Source: Tritrichomonas musculus (Eukaryota; Parabasalia; Tritrichomonadida; Tritrichomonadidae). From it: 64,000 nt of DNA. Made by a program: the position numbers and the translations under genes. The notes beneath the pieces were generated by a model. The model did no database searches and was not told the DNA's origin. It saw only the letters and a list, made by a program, of their open reading frames with translations. Positions 39,360-50,633 of this stretch are shown here, in pieces. Location: the NCBI GenBank assembly GCA_039105265.1, contig JAPFFF010000004.1, forward strand, positions 5,394,001-5,458,000. The letters are read 5' to 3'. Each line of letters begins with the position of its first letter. The first letter of the stretch is position 1.

Positions 39360-40586
39360 TCATTGAATTTTTTGATGTGAAATTCTGTCAAAATTTTTGA
39401 TTGAAAATTGAATAAAAAAAATTATTTTTATTAAAATTATTATTCTATTTATATCATTATTTGCATCATTCAAAAGAATATTAACAAACGAATAATAATC
39501 ATATTTGCACAAGTCAAAAAAAGAAGATTGATTTATCAACTCATTTTGTATAAAAGCGAAATTATAATATTTCAAGCATTGAATGAAAGTTAATTGTGAA
39601 ACATCTTCTTGATCCAGCAAATAATTGTTTTCAATGTAGCTGGCAATACCATTAGAATGGCATTTTATTGCCTCTTTATAACATTGTTTGAATGATTTAT
39701 CAGATGGCTCGATATGATTTTCTTCAAGTAGGTGAATTAATTCAGCATTTTGGCCATGAATCGCATAAAGCCACAAAGATGATGTCAATTCAATATTACT
39801 CAATCTTAAATAATTGAAAATTTGAATGGATCCGAAAAATGCCGCGTATTCAATTAACGATGTTTTTTCTTTTTTCAATAAATTTGAATTTGTCTCAAAA
39901 ACTGACGGTTTGATGGCACTTTTCAATGAATAATTGATTTTATTTACATAAGTTATGAACTCTTCAACTGAATCTTTTTGAATCAATTGGCACACAAAAG
40001 TGTCATTTTCTCCACTTTTTCTATTGGTATAGAAATTTTCAGAGATTTTGTTAGAAATGATTTCATGAATCCAATCCTCATTTTCTTCTTCTTCTTCGTT
40101 TTGATCTTCTGTTTTACTTTTCAAATATTTTCTGATAAACCGTCTCGTAATAAACGGTTTTATTTCAGGCAAAAAAAATTGTGGATATTTCCTGATTTTG
40201 TATTTGTCTTTCATCAGTTTGCAAACTATGTACTTATCAATTGTCATTACTTTATTTTCTATAAGAAATAAAAGAATTCGTTTGTTGCTCTTAAAAATAT
40301 TGAAAATTTCTGAATTTGTAAAATATTTCTTGATCTCGTCTTTGAATAGATTCAAAATATTGTCAATTTTATGATAAAATTTCGGCCCATGGTGATGGTT
40401 GTTGGATATTTTCACAATTAGCTTTAAAATTGATTTGAAATCATAATGATCATCGGTAATGCTCAAATCATCAAATAATATTATTAATCTGTAAAAATTA
40501 TCTTTAGTATTTTCTTCATCTTCTATGTAATCTAATAAATGACCTTGAATAGTTTTCAAATCTTCTAACGTTTGATCTATGTCCAT
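39360..40586 (-). CDS. DUF3447 N-terminal module of a spaced ankyrin-repeat gene
   Basis: A 408-residue frame starting at the first ATG (MDIDQTLEDLKTIQ); the frame runs 16 residues further upstream only from a TTG. It shares the family landmarks with the frames at 12858 and 28821: FKSNKRILLFLIENKVMT, an acidic insert (EEEEENED), GENDTFVCQLIQKD and LIEYAAFFGSIQIFNYLRLS with LWLYAIHGQNAELIHLLEE. The frame loses similarity after NDINRIII and then runs through AT-driven residues to a stop. Three ankyrin units follow on the same strand at 39082, 38443 and 37914, separated by spacers of about 0.4-0.5 kb. I infer a single locus spanning 37795-40586. Confidence 0.75.
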   Translation of the reverse strand: MDIDQTLEDLKTIQGHLLDYIEDEENTKDNFYRLIILFDDLSITDDHYDFKSILKLIVKISNNHHHGPKFYHKIDNILNLFKDEIKKYFTNSEIFNIFKSNKRILLFLIENKVMTIDKYIVCKLMKDKYKIRKYPQFFLPEIKPFITRRFIRKYLKSKTEDQNEEEEENEDWIHEIISNKISENFYTNRKSGENDTFVCQLIQKDSVEEFITYVNKINYSLKSAIKPSVFETNSNLLKKEKTSLIEYAAFFGSIQIFNYLRLSNIELTSSLWLYAIHGQNAELIHLLEENHIEPSDKSFKQCYKEAIKCHSNGIASYIENNYLLDQEDVSQLTFIQCLKYYNFAFIQNELINQSSFFDLCKYDYYSFVNILLNDANNDINRIIILIKIIFFIQFSIKNFDRISHQKIQ

Positions 40587-41400
40587 TTGAAGTAATGAAG
40601 AAATTGAGATACTTTTGATACAAGAATCAAACAAACTTTCTCAATCAATTTGATGTAAGAATAAATATGAAAAAATACAAAATGGAAACTTCATTATATT
40701 TTAATTTAGGTTATAAATAATATAGTAAACAAATGGATGATCACATATTATGATGAATGACATGTTATATGAAAAATGTTTATGTAGAAAGCAAAATGTT
40801 TTCAAAAATTGATACCTTTCAACTTTAATCACGGAATCAACTTCAATATAAATTGAATTTATAGGAGAAGGTATTAACAAATGATGAAAGAGCAAACTAT
40901 AAAAGTTAAAAATGTTATCATTATTTGAATGCACAGTTTTCAAATAAAATTGATGAAAATGTATTTATTAACAATTCCTCTTTTATGAACTATCAGCTGT
41001 GTAGTAAGTATTGTTTGATCTTTCAAAATCACTGAAAAGACTCAAATGGAATGAAATTAAATAAATTGTATGAATGCTGATTTTCGATAAAAAGGAATTA
41101 AGTATATTCAATGATGCTAGTTGAATAGAATTCATTTACTTTTATAAAGAAAAAATTAGAATTTTTTGAATTCAAATAATCATTAAAAAAAGCATCTTGC
41201 GCCTTCATATTATGGTGGTTGATTCTATTAGAATGATCATATGTGATATTACAGGTGATTTGGAGGATATTGATTGATTTCATGATGATTTTTCATTTAG
41301 ATTGAGAGATTCCCTAATTTTCTTGTTAGGTGATTTCTGAAAGTAATCATTGAATAAAATGTAAGAAAACTCAGCTAAACCTAGTAAAACTTTTCTTCAA
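40587..41400. other. Intergenic stretch, nothing recognised
   Basis: Spacer upstream of the DUF3447 module. Short open stretches on the minus strand here lack any family pattern and are treated as chance. Confidence 0.4.
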
Positions 41401-43102
41401 CTACACATCATTTAAAATTACCTCTTTTATAATAAACCATAATAAAACAGATTTATAAATAATTCTTTTATCATTAGTGATAGATTCATTAACTGGTTCA
41501 TCCGCTGTAGCGGAGAACGAAGTATCAACAACATATTCATCATCATCATCATCATCATCATCATTTGCGGATTCATCCGCTGTAGCGAAGTACGAAGTAT
41601 CATCATCATCATCATCAACAGATTTACCAAATCGTACATAACTAAATTTATATAATGTTTCATCCCAATTAGTTTTACTCATATCATTCCATGCTATATC
41701 TCGTAATATATTCAAATGTCGTTCATATCTATTGTTTGGTATCGAATAATGCCTTTTCTTCAAATGTTTCTCATATTGAACATATACATATATATCAGAA
41801 TTTCTATTACGGTTTCTACCTAAGAATTGCTTGACACTGGATATGGTATCAATATACGTTTAAACGAATATAGATAGAATATTCTCTTTAATAGATTGGC
41901 CGTTCTGGATAGATGAAGTAGATATAATAACATCAACATCTTCTTCAAATAAACCATCTTTATTCAGTTTAACCTCCTTTTCATCACCTGAAGAAAGCAA
42001 CTTTATATCTATCTTTCAATAACTCCTTCAATATTTTGCACTCTTACTTATCTTCTATCTTTAATAATACTTTATCGTATTTCATTCTCTTTGCATCGAT
42101 TAAGTTTACTATCTCAGCACATTGTTCATCAACATCTGGTATCAACTTATTAACGTAGATTTTTCTATTATATTTCTCATCAATACATGGGTTAACGATA
42201 ATGTAATCTCTAAAGCACGCAAAGTATTTAATATCTTCAGCTGTTGCACTTATTAAAGCTACTTTATCGAACTCTTTGGTTATTTCAATCAAACTTATAT
42301 GTTGTAACAGTAAGTGTGCTTCATCTATTACAAGAAAGTAATCGAGTCGTTGTTTTCTTTCATAATATTCTTCAAATATGTCACCTAAACACTTAGAAGC
42401 AGTATTGTAAGTTGTAATAATTATATTAACTTCATTATGTACAGCTTTGTGAAAAACTTTAAACACATTATCATTAACACACAATTGAATAGACTTTACT
42501 TTCATATCAATCATTCTGCTATAGAATTCTTCAGCGATATTTACTGTTGGAACTATTACCATAAATTTATCTGTTTTATGTGAAGTTATCCATTTACGAA
42601 TTGCAGTAGATTTACCAGAGCCAATTGGTGCTTCACAGATGAACTTCTTCATTCTAATCTGTTTAGTAATCTTACGTAAATCATACTTATCACGTTCAAT
42701 GTAATAACAAGGAGAATCATCAAAGTCGGCATAATCAAGAAAGTTACCTTTCTCATCATAGCATTCTATAATATCATCAACACAAAGTTTATGTTCACCA
42801 CTAGTGAGGTGTTTAATCGATGTTTCATCATCTAATGGGTTGCCGTTCTTATCAATGTAACCTTCACATTGTATAGTATATATTCGTTCAGGAATCTCAT
42901 CAAATATCTGCCATCTAATATAGTTTGGATCTTGTACTTCAGGAGTTGTGGTATCATTTAAGACTTGTTCTGTAATGTTTTCTTCATAAACTAGTTGTTT
43001 TTTCAATGAGTAATCATCGTCACAAAAATCATTAATAGACTCCCATTTAATACCTTCATTTACGTGATAGTATAACATAGTTTTCAGCGTCATTGGTTTC
43101 AT
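41401..43102 (-). pseudogene. Fossil superfamily-2 helicase, possibly from a virus-like or other large mobile element
   Basis: The upstream part reads as an SF2 helicase related in shape to replication-origin-binding helicases: a Walker A-like APIGSGKST, FMVIVPTVNIAEEF, DEAHLLLQH and a SATAED motif III. Further along are matches to the second helicase domain, then an acidic tail made partly of a GAT/ATC microsatellite with a nearby duplicated segment. The copy is broken, with about two or more interruptions. No capsid, polymerase or integrase gene was found next to it, so its parent element cannot be named. Base composition is less AT-biased than the surrounding DNA. Age is uncertain; the coding match is still easy to see, so it is not very old. 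Confidence 0.55.
41537..41620. repeat. Two ATC/GAT microsatellite runs
   Basis: ATC trinucleotides run at 41537-41564 and again at about 41600-41618, each next to a copy of TTCATCCGCTGTAGCG. They lie inside the helicase fossil. Confidence 0.6.
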
Positions 43103-43557
43103 TTAAAGAAAAATTTCCATTAAATTTACATAAAATTAACGTTGTTATTACAATTAGTTCTTCATTATTTGCCACAATTTTACACTATCATGAAAAATGG
43201 TTTAAAGCCTTAAAACACTTGAAAAACAGCCGGTTTGAGAGGTCTGTGGAGGTCTGTGGAAGGGTAAATCATGAGTATCATACGCGGTTTTGGGCTTCTG
43301 GAAAATTTCAAAACAAATTCATATTATTATAGTCATTTTGCCTATTTTAATAGATCATAGACATAAATAAACATATATCATTAGGTTTTTGCCACAATTA
43401 GCACTAAAAATACATATTATTATAGTTTACTTTATCCAGTATTGTCAAGTAGCGTTACTGTGGCAGGTGTATATAAGCTTCTGGATGGTAGGGATAAATT
43501 AATAGTATTTTATTGGAGAATTCATTTATGATGAAAATTTTATAAAGAGTTGTACCC
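43103..43557. other. Intergenic stretch with a short tandem duplication
   Basis: GAGGTCTGTGG is repeated in tandem at about 43230-43260. A CGCGGTTTTGGG block here recurs in similar form (CGCGGTTTTTTGGG) at about 45857, on the far side of the 2.2-kb element. No coding region is supported. Confidence 0.4.
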
Positions 43558-45775
43558 TTAAGGGGGACCTTTCAATGTAAAACGATCAGGCCAAATTATT
43601 GGCCTAAAGGTTAAATAGATAATTATGATTTATAAGATTATCTTCTATGTTTTGTTTAGACAATTATATTATTTCGCTTATGTTAATAACTATGTAAGTC
43701 ATTTGATATATCAATTAAAGGTTAGACAATAATAATAAAAAAGTAAATTCAATTTCATTTTTAAAAACTGTTTTCACAATAAAATAAATTGATTATCAGA
43801 TTGTTCACACATGCTTAATAAGTTTTATTTGATGTTTTTAATAGAAATTAAAATGAATTATAATAAGTTTTTTGATAATTACTTAAAAAAACATATTTAT
43901 ATATATATATCATACATATTTAATTTATTATATTATATAAAAATATAAAATGTCAAAATAACAAAAACATTGAGAGATAATAGGAATATTCAAAAAAAAA
44001 TAGATTAAAGATTGATTATTATATATTGAATATGACTTTTATTATTATTTATAATATATTATTATTTGAAATATATTTGTTTAACTAATATATTAATACT
44101 ATAATACTATATTTTAGTTTTAAAAATACTTTTGAAAATAAATGCGTAGTTTTATATTTATTTGTATTGATATTGATCTTATTTTCGTTTAGTTTATTAT
44201 TACATTTTATTATAATATATATCATTTTATAGATCTATAATATAAAGATTAAATTCGTTATTAGTAAAGATATAAGCATACTACTTTTTTAATTTGAAAA
44301 ATATTGAATGATTCAAACAATTTTACTCAGTTATTTAATGTATGAGATATCAATATTAGATTCATTTAATACACAAAAATAAACATATAATATATAAATA
44401 GATTAATTGAATACTTTTAAATAAACGTATTTAAATATTGAGACTCTTTTCCTTTTCTATCAAAATATGATTAATTCAATTTAAAAAAATAAAATATTAA
44501 TAATATTATTATTTCAATTAATATTTATTAAATATTTATTATTATAATTATAATAAATATATTATATAGGAAATAACAAGAAATTAAAATATAATTAATA
44601 TATATCTAATTGTATCAATTCAAATTTTCATTTTTTTTTTTTTTTTTTTCATAAATTGAATTATTAAAATGCATATAATTCTATGTAAAACTATATTCAA
44701 TCAATATAATCAATATAATATTTAATATACAATATATAGAAATTAAATTATATATAATAAATAATTAACCCTGATAAATAAAAAGATAAAACAATATTTT
44801 ATATTAAATAAATACAATTTTTGTGAGAATTATTTTATTGAAAAAACTATTGATTACAATTATTTTGTTTTTAGAATTACCCACTTGATTATAATATTTT
44901 TTAGTATTATATTGAATATTCAATTTATAGATGCATATTAAAATATATGTAAGTATATAATAATTTAAAAATATATCATTTTTAAATTATTATTTATATA
45001 TTAAACTATATATTTATGTATTTAAATCAATATTATTGGTATTATAAAATATGAATTGAATGTAAATTAATATTTTCAAAACATCCTATATGTATTAATA
45101 AAGATGCCATTGATCTAATTAAATATGGGCTAAGCAATTATAAAAAATTGAATGCAATATGTTTATTTAATATAACAAATTACATCATATATAATATACA
45201 TATTTTAAATAAAAACAATGTGTTTCTTTTTTAAAAATTGAATATTCATTTGCAAAACAATATAATAAAAATATGCATGTTTACTTTATTTATAATAGAA
45301 ATAAATAAATAAATATATACCTAAATCCAAAAACAGTTTATTTCAGCTGTAGGACCATTTTTGCTCTGATCAATTTTCCATGTATTTTTATAATGGAGAA
45401 TTTAAAAATGAAATAACTCAATCCATAAAATTATTTATCATATTATTTTTATATACATAGAAACTATGTAAGCCAAATTAAATAATCTAGGTCTCAAACT
45501 AGTAAATAATATATTACATGCATTAAAGCATCAAAGAATTTTGCAAACAATCATCATTTTTCATTATTTGATATAAATTTTTGATATTTGAGGCCTAGAT
45601 ATTCTAAACTATCTATTACATAATATGAATGCCAAAAATCAAAATCACCTTAAATCTTTACATTGAGTTATTTCATTTTTAAATTTTCAATTAAAATTTG
45701 AATTAAAACGATAATATTCAAGTCAAATATTAATCGTTCAATTTATAATAGTAAACGGGGAAAGGTCCCCCTTAA
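43558..45775. mobile_element. 2.2-kb TTAA-ended inverted-repeat element without coding capacity
   Basis: TTAAGGGGGACCTTTC at 43558-43573 is matched exactly by its reverse complement at 45760-45775. TTAA at both extremes fits a TTAA target duplication. The interior is extremely AT-rich and has no open frame of note, so this would be a large non-autonomous or eroded DNA element. A small hairpin with AGGCCAA arms lies at 43588-43605. An inner inverted repeat lies at 45399-45685. The ends resemble those at 14139 and 14507. Whether it is one insertion or chance pairing should be tested against other copies. Confidence 0.5.
45399..45685. repeat. Inverted repeat with 24-bp perfect outer arms and imperfect inner arms
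   Basis: Bases 45399-45422 (AATTTAAAAATGAAATAACT and on) are the exact reverse complement of 45662-45685. Pairing continues imperfectly inward for about another 80 bases, including AATCTAGGTCTCAAA against its near-complement TTTGAGGCCTAGAT. It could be a nested inverted-repeat element inside the 2.2-kb one. Confidence 0.55.
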
Positions 45776-46622
45776 AACGCATGAAATTCAATGTTTATGA
45801 GCTCCAAAATAAAAAATTCACAAATGATTCTTACCCTCAGAATTCATGAAATGGACGCGGTTTTTTGGGAGAAATTTCACTTAAAAGAGCTCCAGAAGCG
45901 GTTAAGGATGGGCGGAGAGACTCAGACACGTAGCCCTCCTTAACCTTACTACTACATGGATGAAACATAATGCAATATTTTACATTGAAAATACTGACTA
46001 CAAATGAACTTAATTCAACATTTCAGGCTTTAGATCCATACACAATAAATTGACTATAGATGAACTTAATGCGTATGGATCTCATCGACGAACATAAATG
46101 TTTTTTAAAACTACATAGTTGAGATATACAATTGTTTCGTTCATTTGATTTGAAAATCATTCTACAATCATGCATAAAAAGATATTCTCCAACTTACCTA
46201 ATCCTTTATTCCATCAACATTCATAATACTCAATGAAGTTATCAAATAAAAAGGAAAGAATATTGCGTTATCATTCACCAATTTAACAGTTACATTAACA
46301 AGAACTAACAAATGTGTCCAAAGAACCATTCACAATTACCCAGAATTAGCAAAAGATAATATATATACGTAGATTTTTAAGGAATTATATGAGTTTTTTC
46401 AAAAAACTCAGAATCATTTATACTTTTTTTTAGGATCACTTCTAATTCAAGATTTTCTGAGTTTTATACCTTATAATTCAAAAATTTAAATGAGCTCATT
46501 TAAAAAGTAGCTATCGAGAGATGAACATTTTTGGAGCATATTGTTAAGGAGTATTTAAAACAAACTTCTACTAAACAAAGATACATATAGAATATTTACT
46601 TAAGTACAAAATTTCAAACAAT
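45776..46622. other. Intergenic stretch with two short inverted repeats
   Basis: GGTTAAGGA at 45900-45908 faces TCCTTAACC at 45937-45945, and AGATCCATAC at 46032-46041 faces GTATGGATCT at 46073-46082. Composition is slightly richer in GC than the element to its left. No gene is supported. Confidence 0.45.
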
Positions 46623-47303
46623 TTATTTTTTTAATTCTTGAACTTTCTGGATTACAATATCTAGTGAATCATTTGATAGTTCAGGAAGAAGAGCAAGAAT
46701 TGCTGTTATTAGAGGCTTATCATCATTTTTTTGATTTGACATATTTAGTGAAGAAGGAGGCAACTTTAAAATTCTTTTTGGATGAGTTGTAGAATTATTA
46801 TTAGTAGAATTATTTTGAGGATGATTTAATTCAGTATCTTGTAAGAAATTATCAATTTTTCCTAATTCAGAATCATCAAAAGTCATACTTTTTGCTTTCT
46901 TTTTTTCTTCTTCTGTGACATCTGATTCGTCTAATTTAATCAAATTGGGAAGTTCATGAATAACTCGAAGTCTATAATTTGGATTTGATGTGATTGGATT
47001 TTCTGAAAGCCAAAGACTTCTTAATGCAGGCAACTTTTTTAAATGCTGTAGCTCAGAGAAATTAGAAATAAGATTATGCCTAAGAAAAAGGTCTCGAAGA
47101 TGCTTGCAATCTTTAAAAAAAAGCAAGCTGCTGATATGGTTAAGTGATAATGAAATTACTTCAAGATTTGGCATTTTCTTTACTATTGATACGTCAGTAA
47201 GATCATAACCCCACATATTAAGATTTTTGACTTCAGAAAGCTTTTGTTTGGTTCGTTGCTGGATCATTTCCTCTGAAAGGACAACATTTCGGATTTTGCT
47301 CAT
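46623..47303 (-). CDS. CFAP410: CFAP410 (C21orf2)-like ciliary LRR protein
   Basis: A 226-residue protein with SDS22-type LRRs at about 25-130. The sequence VKNLNMWGYDLTDVSIVKKM, then MPNLEVISLSLNHIS and a LPALRSLWLSENPI block followed by LPNLIKLDESDVTEEE, tracks animal CFAP410 position by position (KLNCWGSRLTDISI, MPSLEVITLSVNSIS, LPRLRVLWLAENP, KLDNQAVTEEE). A linker rich in Asn follows. The C-terminal PLITAILALLPELSNDSLD and following helix correspond to the small oligomerising helix bundle of CFAP410. That protein acts with NEK1 in cilium biology, consistent with a flagellate. Length agrees with the family. Confidence 0.88.
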   Translation of the reverse strand: MSKIRNVVLSEEMIQQRTKQKLSEVKNLNMWGYDLTDVSIVKKMPNLEVISLSLNHISSLLFFKDCKHLRDLFLRHNLISNFSELQHLKKLPALRSLWLSENPITSNPNYRLRVIHELPNLIKLDESDVTEEEKKKAKSMTFDDSELGKIDNFLQDTELNHPQNNSTNNNSTTHPKRILKLPPSSLNMSNQKNDDKPLITAILALLPELSNDSLDIVIQKVQELKK

Positions 47304-47614
47304 AGATATAAATTTTACCTTATGGCGAATTTTAAGACCAATTATGAACGTAATTCATTTTACACTTTTGAGAACAACTTTTTTTGAAAGAAAATTAATA
47401 AGAGTATTAAAGCTGATAAAAAACTTACAAATAGATAAATGCTTTATTCTGGATGATTTTGTTTTCATTTAATAATCTGTTTATACTTCTAATAACGTAT
47501 TTATGGTATTCAAAAATTTCTTTGTTTTAAAAAACGTACCATTTCAATTTATTCTCAAGCATTAATGGATTTTCACAAAAAGTTTAAAAATAATAAAATA
47601 AAGAAAAATAAGAT
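47304..47614. promoter_or_regulatory. Divergent intergenic region
   Basis: The 311-bp spacer separates divergent CFAP410-like and SCP-like genes and should hold both promoters. A TCACA initiator-like box lies about 40 bases before the plus-strand ATG, further than usual. Confidence 0.35.
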
Positions 47615-48631
47615 ATGTCTCTTCCACTCACAGACTTCGCCAACGCTGACGATGATGTGGACCAGGGAGAAGATAACGGACAAGAAACACATATTCGAGC
47701 AGAATCTAACCTAGATCCAGGCCGAATTCAAAGGCTTGAGAATGAATTCAAACGTACAATGCAACCAGGAACATCATTCATCGATCCAAGATTTAACACC
47801 TCTCTTCCTGATTCGAGCGTTGCTCCATCTGCCACAACTGGATCAGTTACAACCTTTTACACTTCAAATTCTCTTTCAATGGAATCGTTTACATTAGACA
47901 CTTTCAATACCTTAGGAGGTGCAACTACTGCGGATTATGAAAGGCGTTACGGAAAGCAGCGCCGATGCTGCGCATCGATTAAAAAACAAGTTCAAATTTC
48001 TGATGATAATGGAATTGACTCTCCAGGTGGTGCTGGTGCAAACGGCTTAAATTCAGACAATCGTCAAAATGGAGGACAGCAAAAGAGTAGTGAACCGCTT
48101 CAACAACTTCTTCCTGATCCAGCTCCAGAAGATAAAAATAAGATATGCCTTGTTCTTGATTTAGATGAGACTTTAGTCCATTCATCATTTTTATCAATTC
48201 CTCATGCAGATTTCAATTTCGTTTTAGATCAAGTTGGTGTTTTTGTTTGTATCCGCCCGGGCGCAGAACGATTTCTCAAAGAGTTGGGCAATTTATACGA
48301 ACTTGTTATTTTTACAGCATCTTGCCAGCCATATGCAGATCCAGTTATCGATCGTATAGATCCGGGGCGAATGGTCAAATATAGGCTTTACAGAGATTCT
48401 TGTACAGATTTTGGTGGAAATTTCGTTAAAGATTTGTCTCGTCTAAATCGAAATCTTGAAAGGATTATTATCATTGATAATTCACCAGCAGCTTATATTT
48501 TCCAACCTTTTAACGCAATTAAAATCTCTTCTTGGTACGATGAACCTTTAGATATGGAATTAATCCGACTCCTTGATTTCCTCAAAAGAAGTTGCAGAGT
48601 TGAAAATATATATGATCTTTTTACTCAATGA
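47615..48631 (+). CDS. SCP/CTDSP-like HAD phosphatase (FCP1 homology domain)
   Basis: A 338-residue protein with a disordered N-terminal third and an FCP1-homology domain at about 176-335. The active-site DLDETLVHS (182-190) gives the DxDxT pair, with Asp182 as nucleophile and Asp184 as acid/base. LVIFTASCQPYADPV and IIIIDNSP follow in the usual order. Small CTD phosphatases (CTDSP1/2/L, Dullard) dephosphorylate Ser on the RNA polymerase II tail and other targets. A basic Cys pair (RRCCASIKK near 116) could be an acylation site, as in some SCP-like proteins. No BRCT domain is present, so it is not FCP1 itself. Confidence 0.9.
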   Translation: MSLPLTDFANADDDVDQGEDNGQETHIRAESNLDPGRIQRLENEFKRTMQPGTSFIDPRFNTSLPDSSVAPSATTGSVTTFYTSNSLSMESFTLDTFNTLGGATTADYERRYGKQRRCCASIKKQVQISDDNGIDSPGGAGANGLNSDNRQNGGQQKSSEPLQQLLPDPAPEDKNKICLVLDLDETLVHSSFLSIPHADFNFVLDQVGVFVCIRPGAERFLKELGNLYELVIFTASCQPYADPVIDRIDPGRMVKYRLYRDSCTDFGGNFVKDLSRLNRNLERIIIIDNSPAAYIFQPFNAIKISSWYDEPLDMELIRLLDFLKRSCRVENIYDLFTQ

Positions 48632-50633
48632 TTTACATCAATCCTTTTTGTTTGGTTTCACCATATGTTTGATGTAATAATTAGATTAATTTATATATTT
48701 GCTTGTTAATATTGAAAATTATTTTTGAGTATAAATGTTAAATATATTTAAATATCTTCGAAATTTATTTTTTTTTTTATTGCGCTCTATTTTAAAGAAG
48801 ATAGAAAAAAAAATTAATATAAGGTCAAATCAAAAACGATAAGAAACATTTTCAATGGTTTATCTCGAATTCTATATTTAAATTTTAATTTTGTTTTGAT
48901 CGTAATGCAATTAACACAGCAAATTAGACCAAAATTTTTATTATCCCAATGCCTTGATAAATATTATTAATGTATGAATGGGTATAGTAAAGACCTAGTT
49001 CTGCAAATTTTTTGGAGGTTAGAAAAAAAATATTTCTTTCAAAAAGTGTAAATTTCAATCAACTATATTTAATAAACTATTGAAAAAAAATTAAATTGAA
49101 TGGTTTATAGGTGTCTTATCATTTTTGATTAGACTTATATTAATTTTTTCAAAAAGCAAATAAGTTTTTTTGAGTAACGACATTTGCATTAAGATAAGTA
49201 ATAGCTGATTTTTTAGAACATCTCTATTTAATTAAATAAAAGCATATTTTGATATTTTTGCCATATTAGAATTTCGATGTTTTTTTTCAATAAATTATTT
49301 TTATTTCTATTAATTGAATTGAGACAATTTCAAATAAAATTCGTTTAGATATAATAAATTTGAAATAGTTATGGGTAAAATTAACCTTTCAAATTCACCA
49401 ATAATAATTTTAAACGTTTTCTTTCAAAACTAGTAATTTCAATTATCTTGAAAAATTAAAAACTTTTTTTTTATTTTTTTTTTTTATTAATTATAAAATC
49501 AACATATAATATATTTAAATCAAATTATTGACATTACAATTTCTGCCTATTTTAATGTAATATTACAATACGTATACATGATTATAAATGATAATATGTA
49601 TTTTCTTTAAAATATAAATATTATATAATGAATAAAATATTCCCACTCTATATTTTTGAATTTTTTGAGAGTTTATAATAAAAAAAAAATATTATATAAA
49701 CTTTATTTTTTTATTAAAATAAAAGAGGTGCTATCAAATCATCGTTTACTTTCTTCTTTTATGTCATATTATACTTTTTGGAATAGAATTATGCAATTTC
49801 TAAAAAAAATTCATTAGTATTTTTTTTTTTTAGGATATGAAGCTTTATAAAAAAGTAAATTAATTATGTTTAAACAATATTATTCCAAAAACCTTAAAAA
49901 TATCATATAATATTAAGTATTTTATGATTTAATGACCGTTTTGTTAATTGCACGTTATTAATAAATTATGAAAAAGTTCTTTTGAAAAAATTCCAAGGAT
50001 TCATTTAATTTTTTTCTTAAATAATATTTATTCCTTTGGTTTTTAAATTAATTTATATTATATTTTATTATATTATCCATTTTTTCCTTCTCTTAGGTTA
50101 CAGTCAATTTGATTTGAATAAATTAATATCTCTTTTCAATTCGATAGCTTATAACAAAAAAAAACGTATATCCGACAAGAAAAATTCTCAATGAAAAATC
50201 ATATTTTTAGATTATATTTCATTTTTTTGAATTATAAATTAAATTTAATATTATATTTTATGATAATTTTAATAAGTACAAGTTTTTATATGAATATACG
50301 GACTGAAAATTTATTTTTAATTTGATTCAAATTTTTAATAAACGATAATTTCTGAAACAGAATATTTGACCGTCAATATCCAGTGTTTTTAATATAAATA
50401 TCATTTATTTTATGTTTAAACATTTATAAATATTTATTTATTGCATTTTTATGCAAAGCTAAAATAACGTTTTATTTTCTAATGAAATAAAATAGTCGAA
50501 TACTAAATTTTGGATAAATAACGTATTAATTCAATTCTCTCAAAATTTTTCTTTTGTTAACGACGGGAAAAGACTGAAAATTCTGAGGGAAATTAATGAA
50601 TAAAATTTTTGTTTAATCACATCATTTCTACTC
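48632..50633. other. 2-kb AT-rich gene-free stretch
   Basis: It has long T and A runs and no frame above background, no tRNA-like sequence and no strong inverted repeat that I could see. It is unusually long for this gene-dense half of the window. Confidence 0.45.
50622..50626 (+). promoter_or_regulatory. Initiator-like box TCATT
   Basis: TCATT starts 12 bases before the ATG of the Mei2-like gene, matching TCAYW at a typical trichomonad distance. Confidence 0.4.

Noticed and set aside
40701-41283. Short minus-strand open stretches of 61-80 residues
   Set aside because: No conserved pattern, AT-driven, and no link to the DUF3447 gene or to the helicase fossil.
43093-43332. 79-residue plus-strand open stretch overlapping the start of the helicase fossil
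   Set aside because: No family pattern; it covers a tandem duplication and AT-rich spacer.
43558-45775. A Polinton/Maverick copy, common in trichomonads
   Set aside because: No polymerase, integrase, ATPase or capsid-like frame is visible and the ends are only 16 bp, so only a non-coding inverted-repeat element is supported.
48632-50633. A hidden RNA gene in the 2-kb gene-free stretch
   Set aside because: No tRNA T-loop motif, no GC-richer block and no stable hairpin was found on reading both strands.
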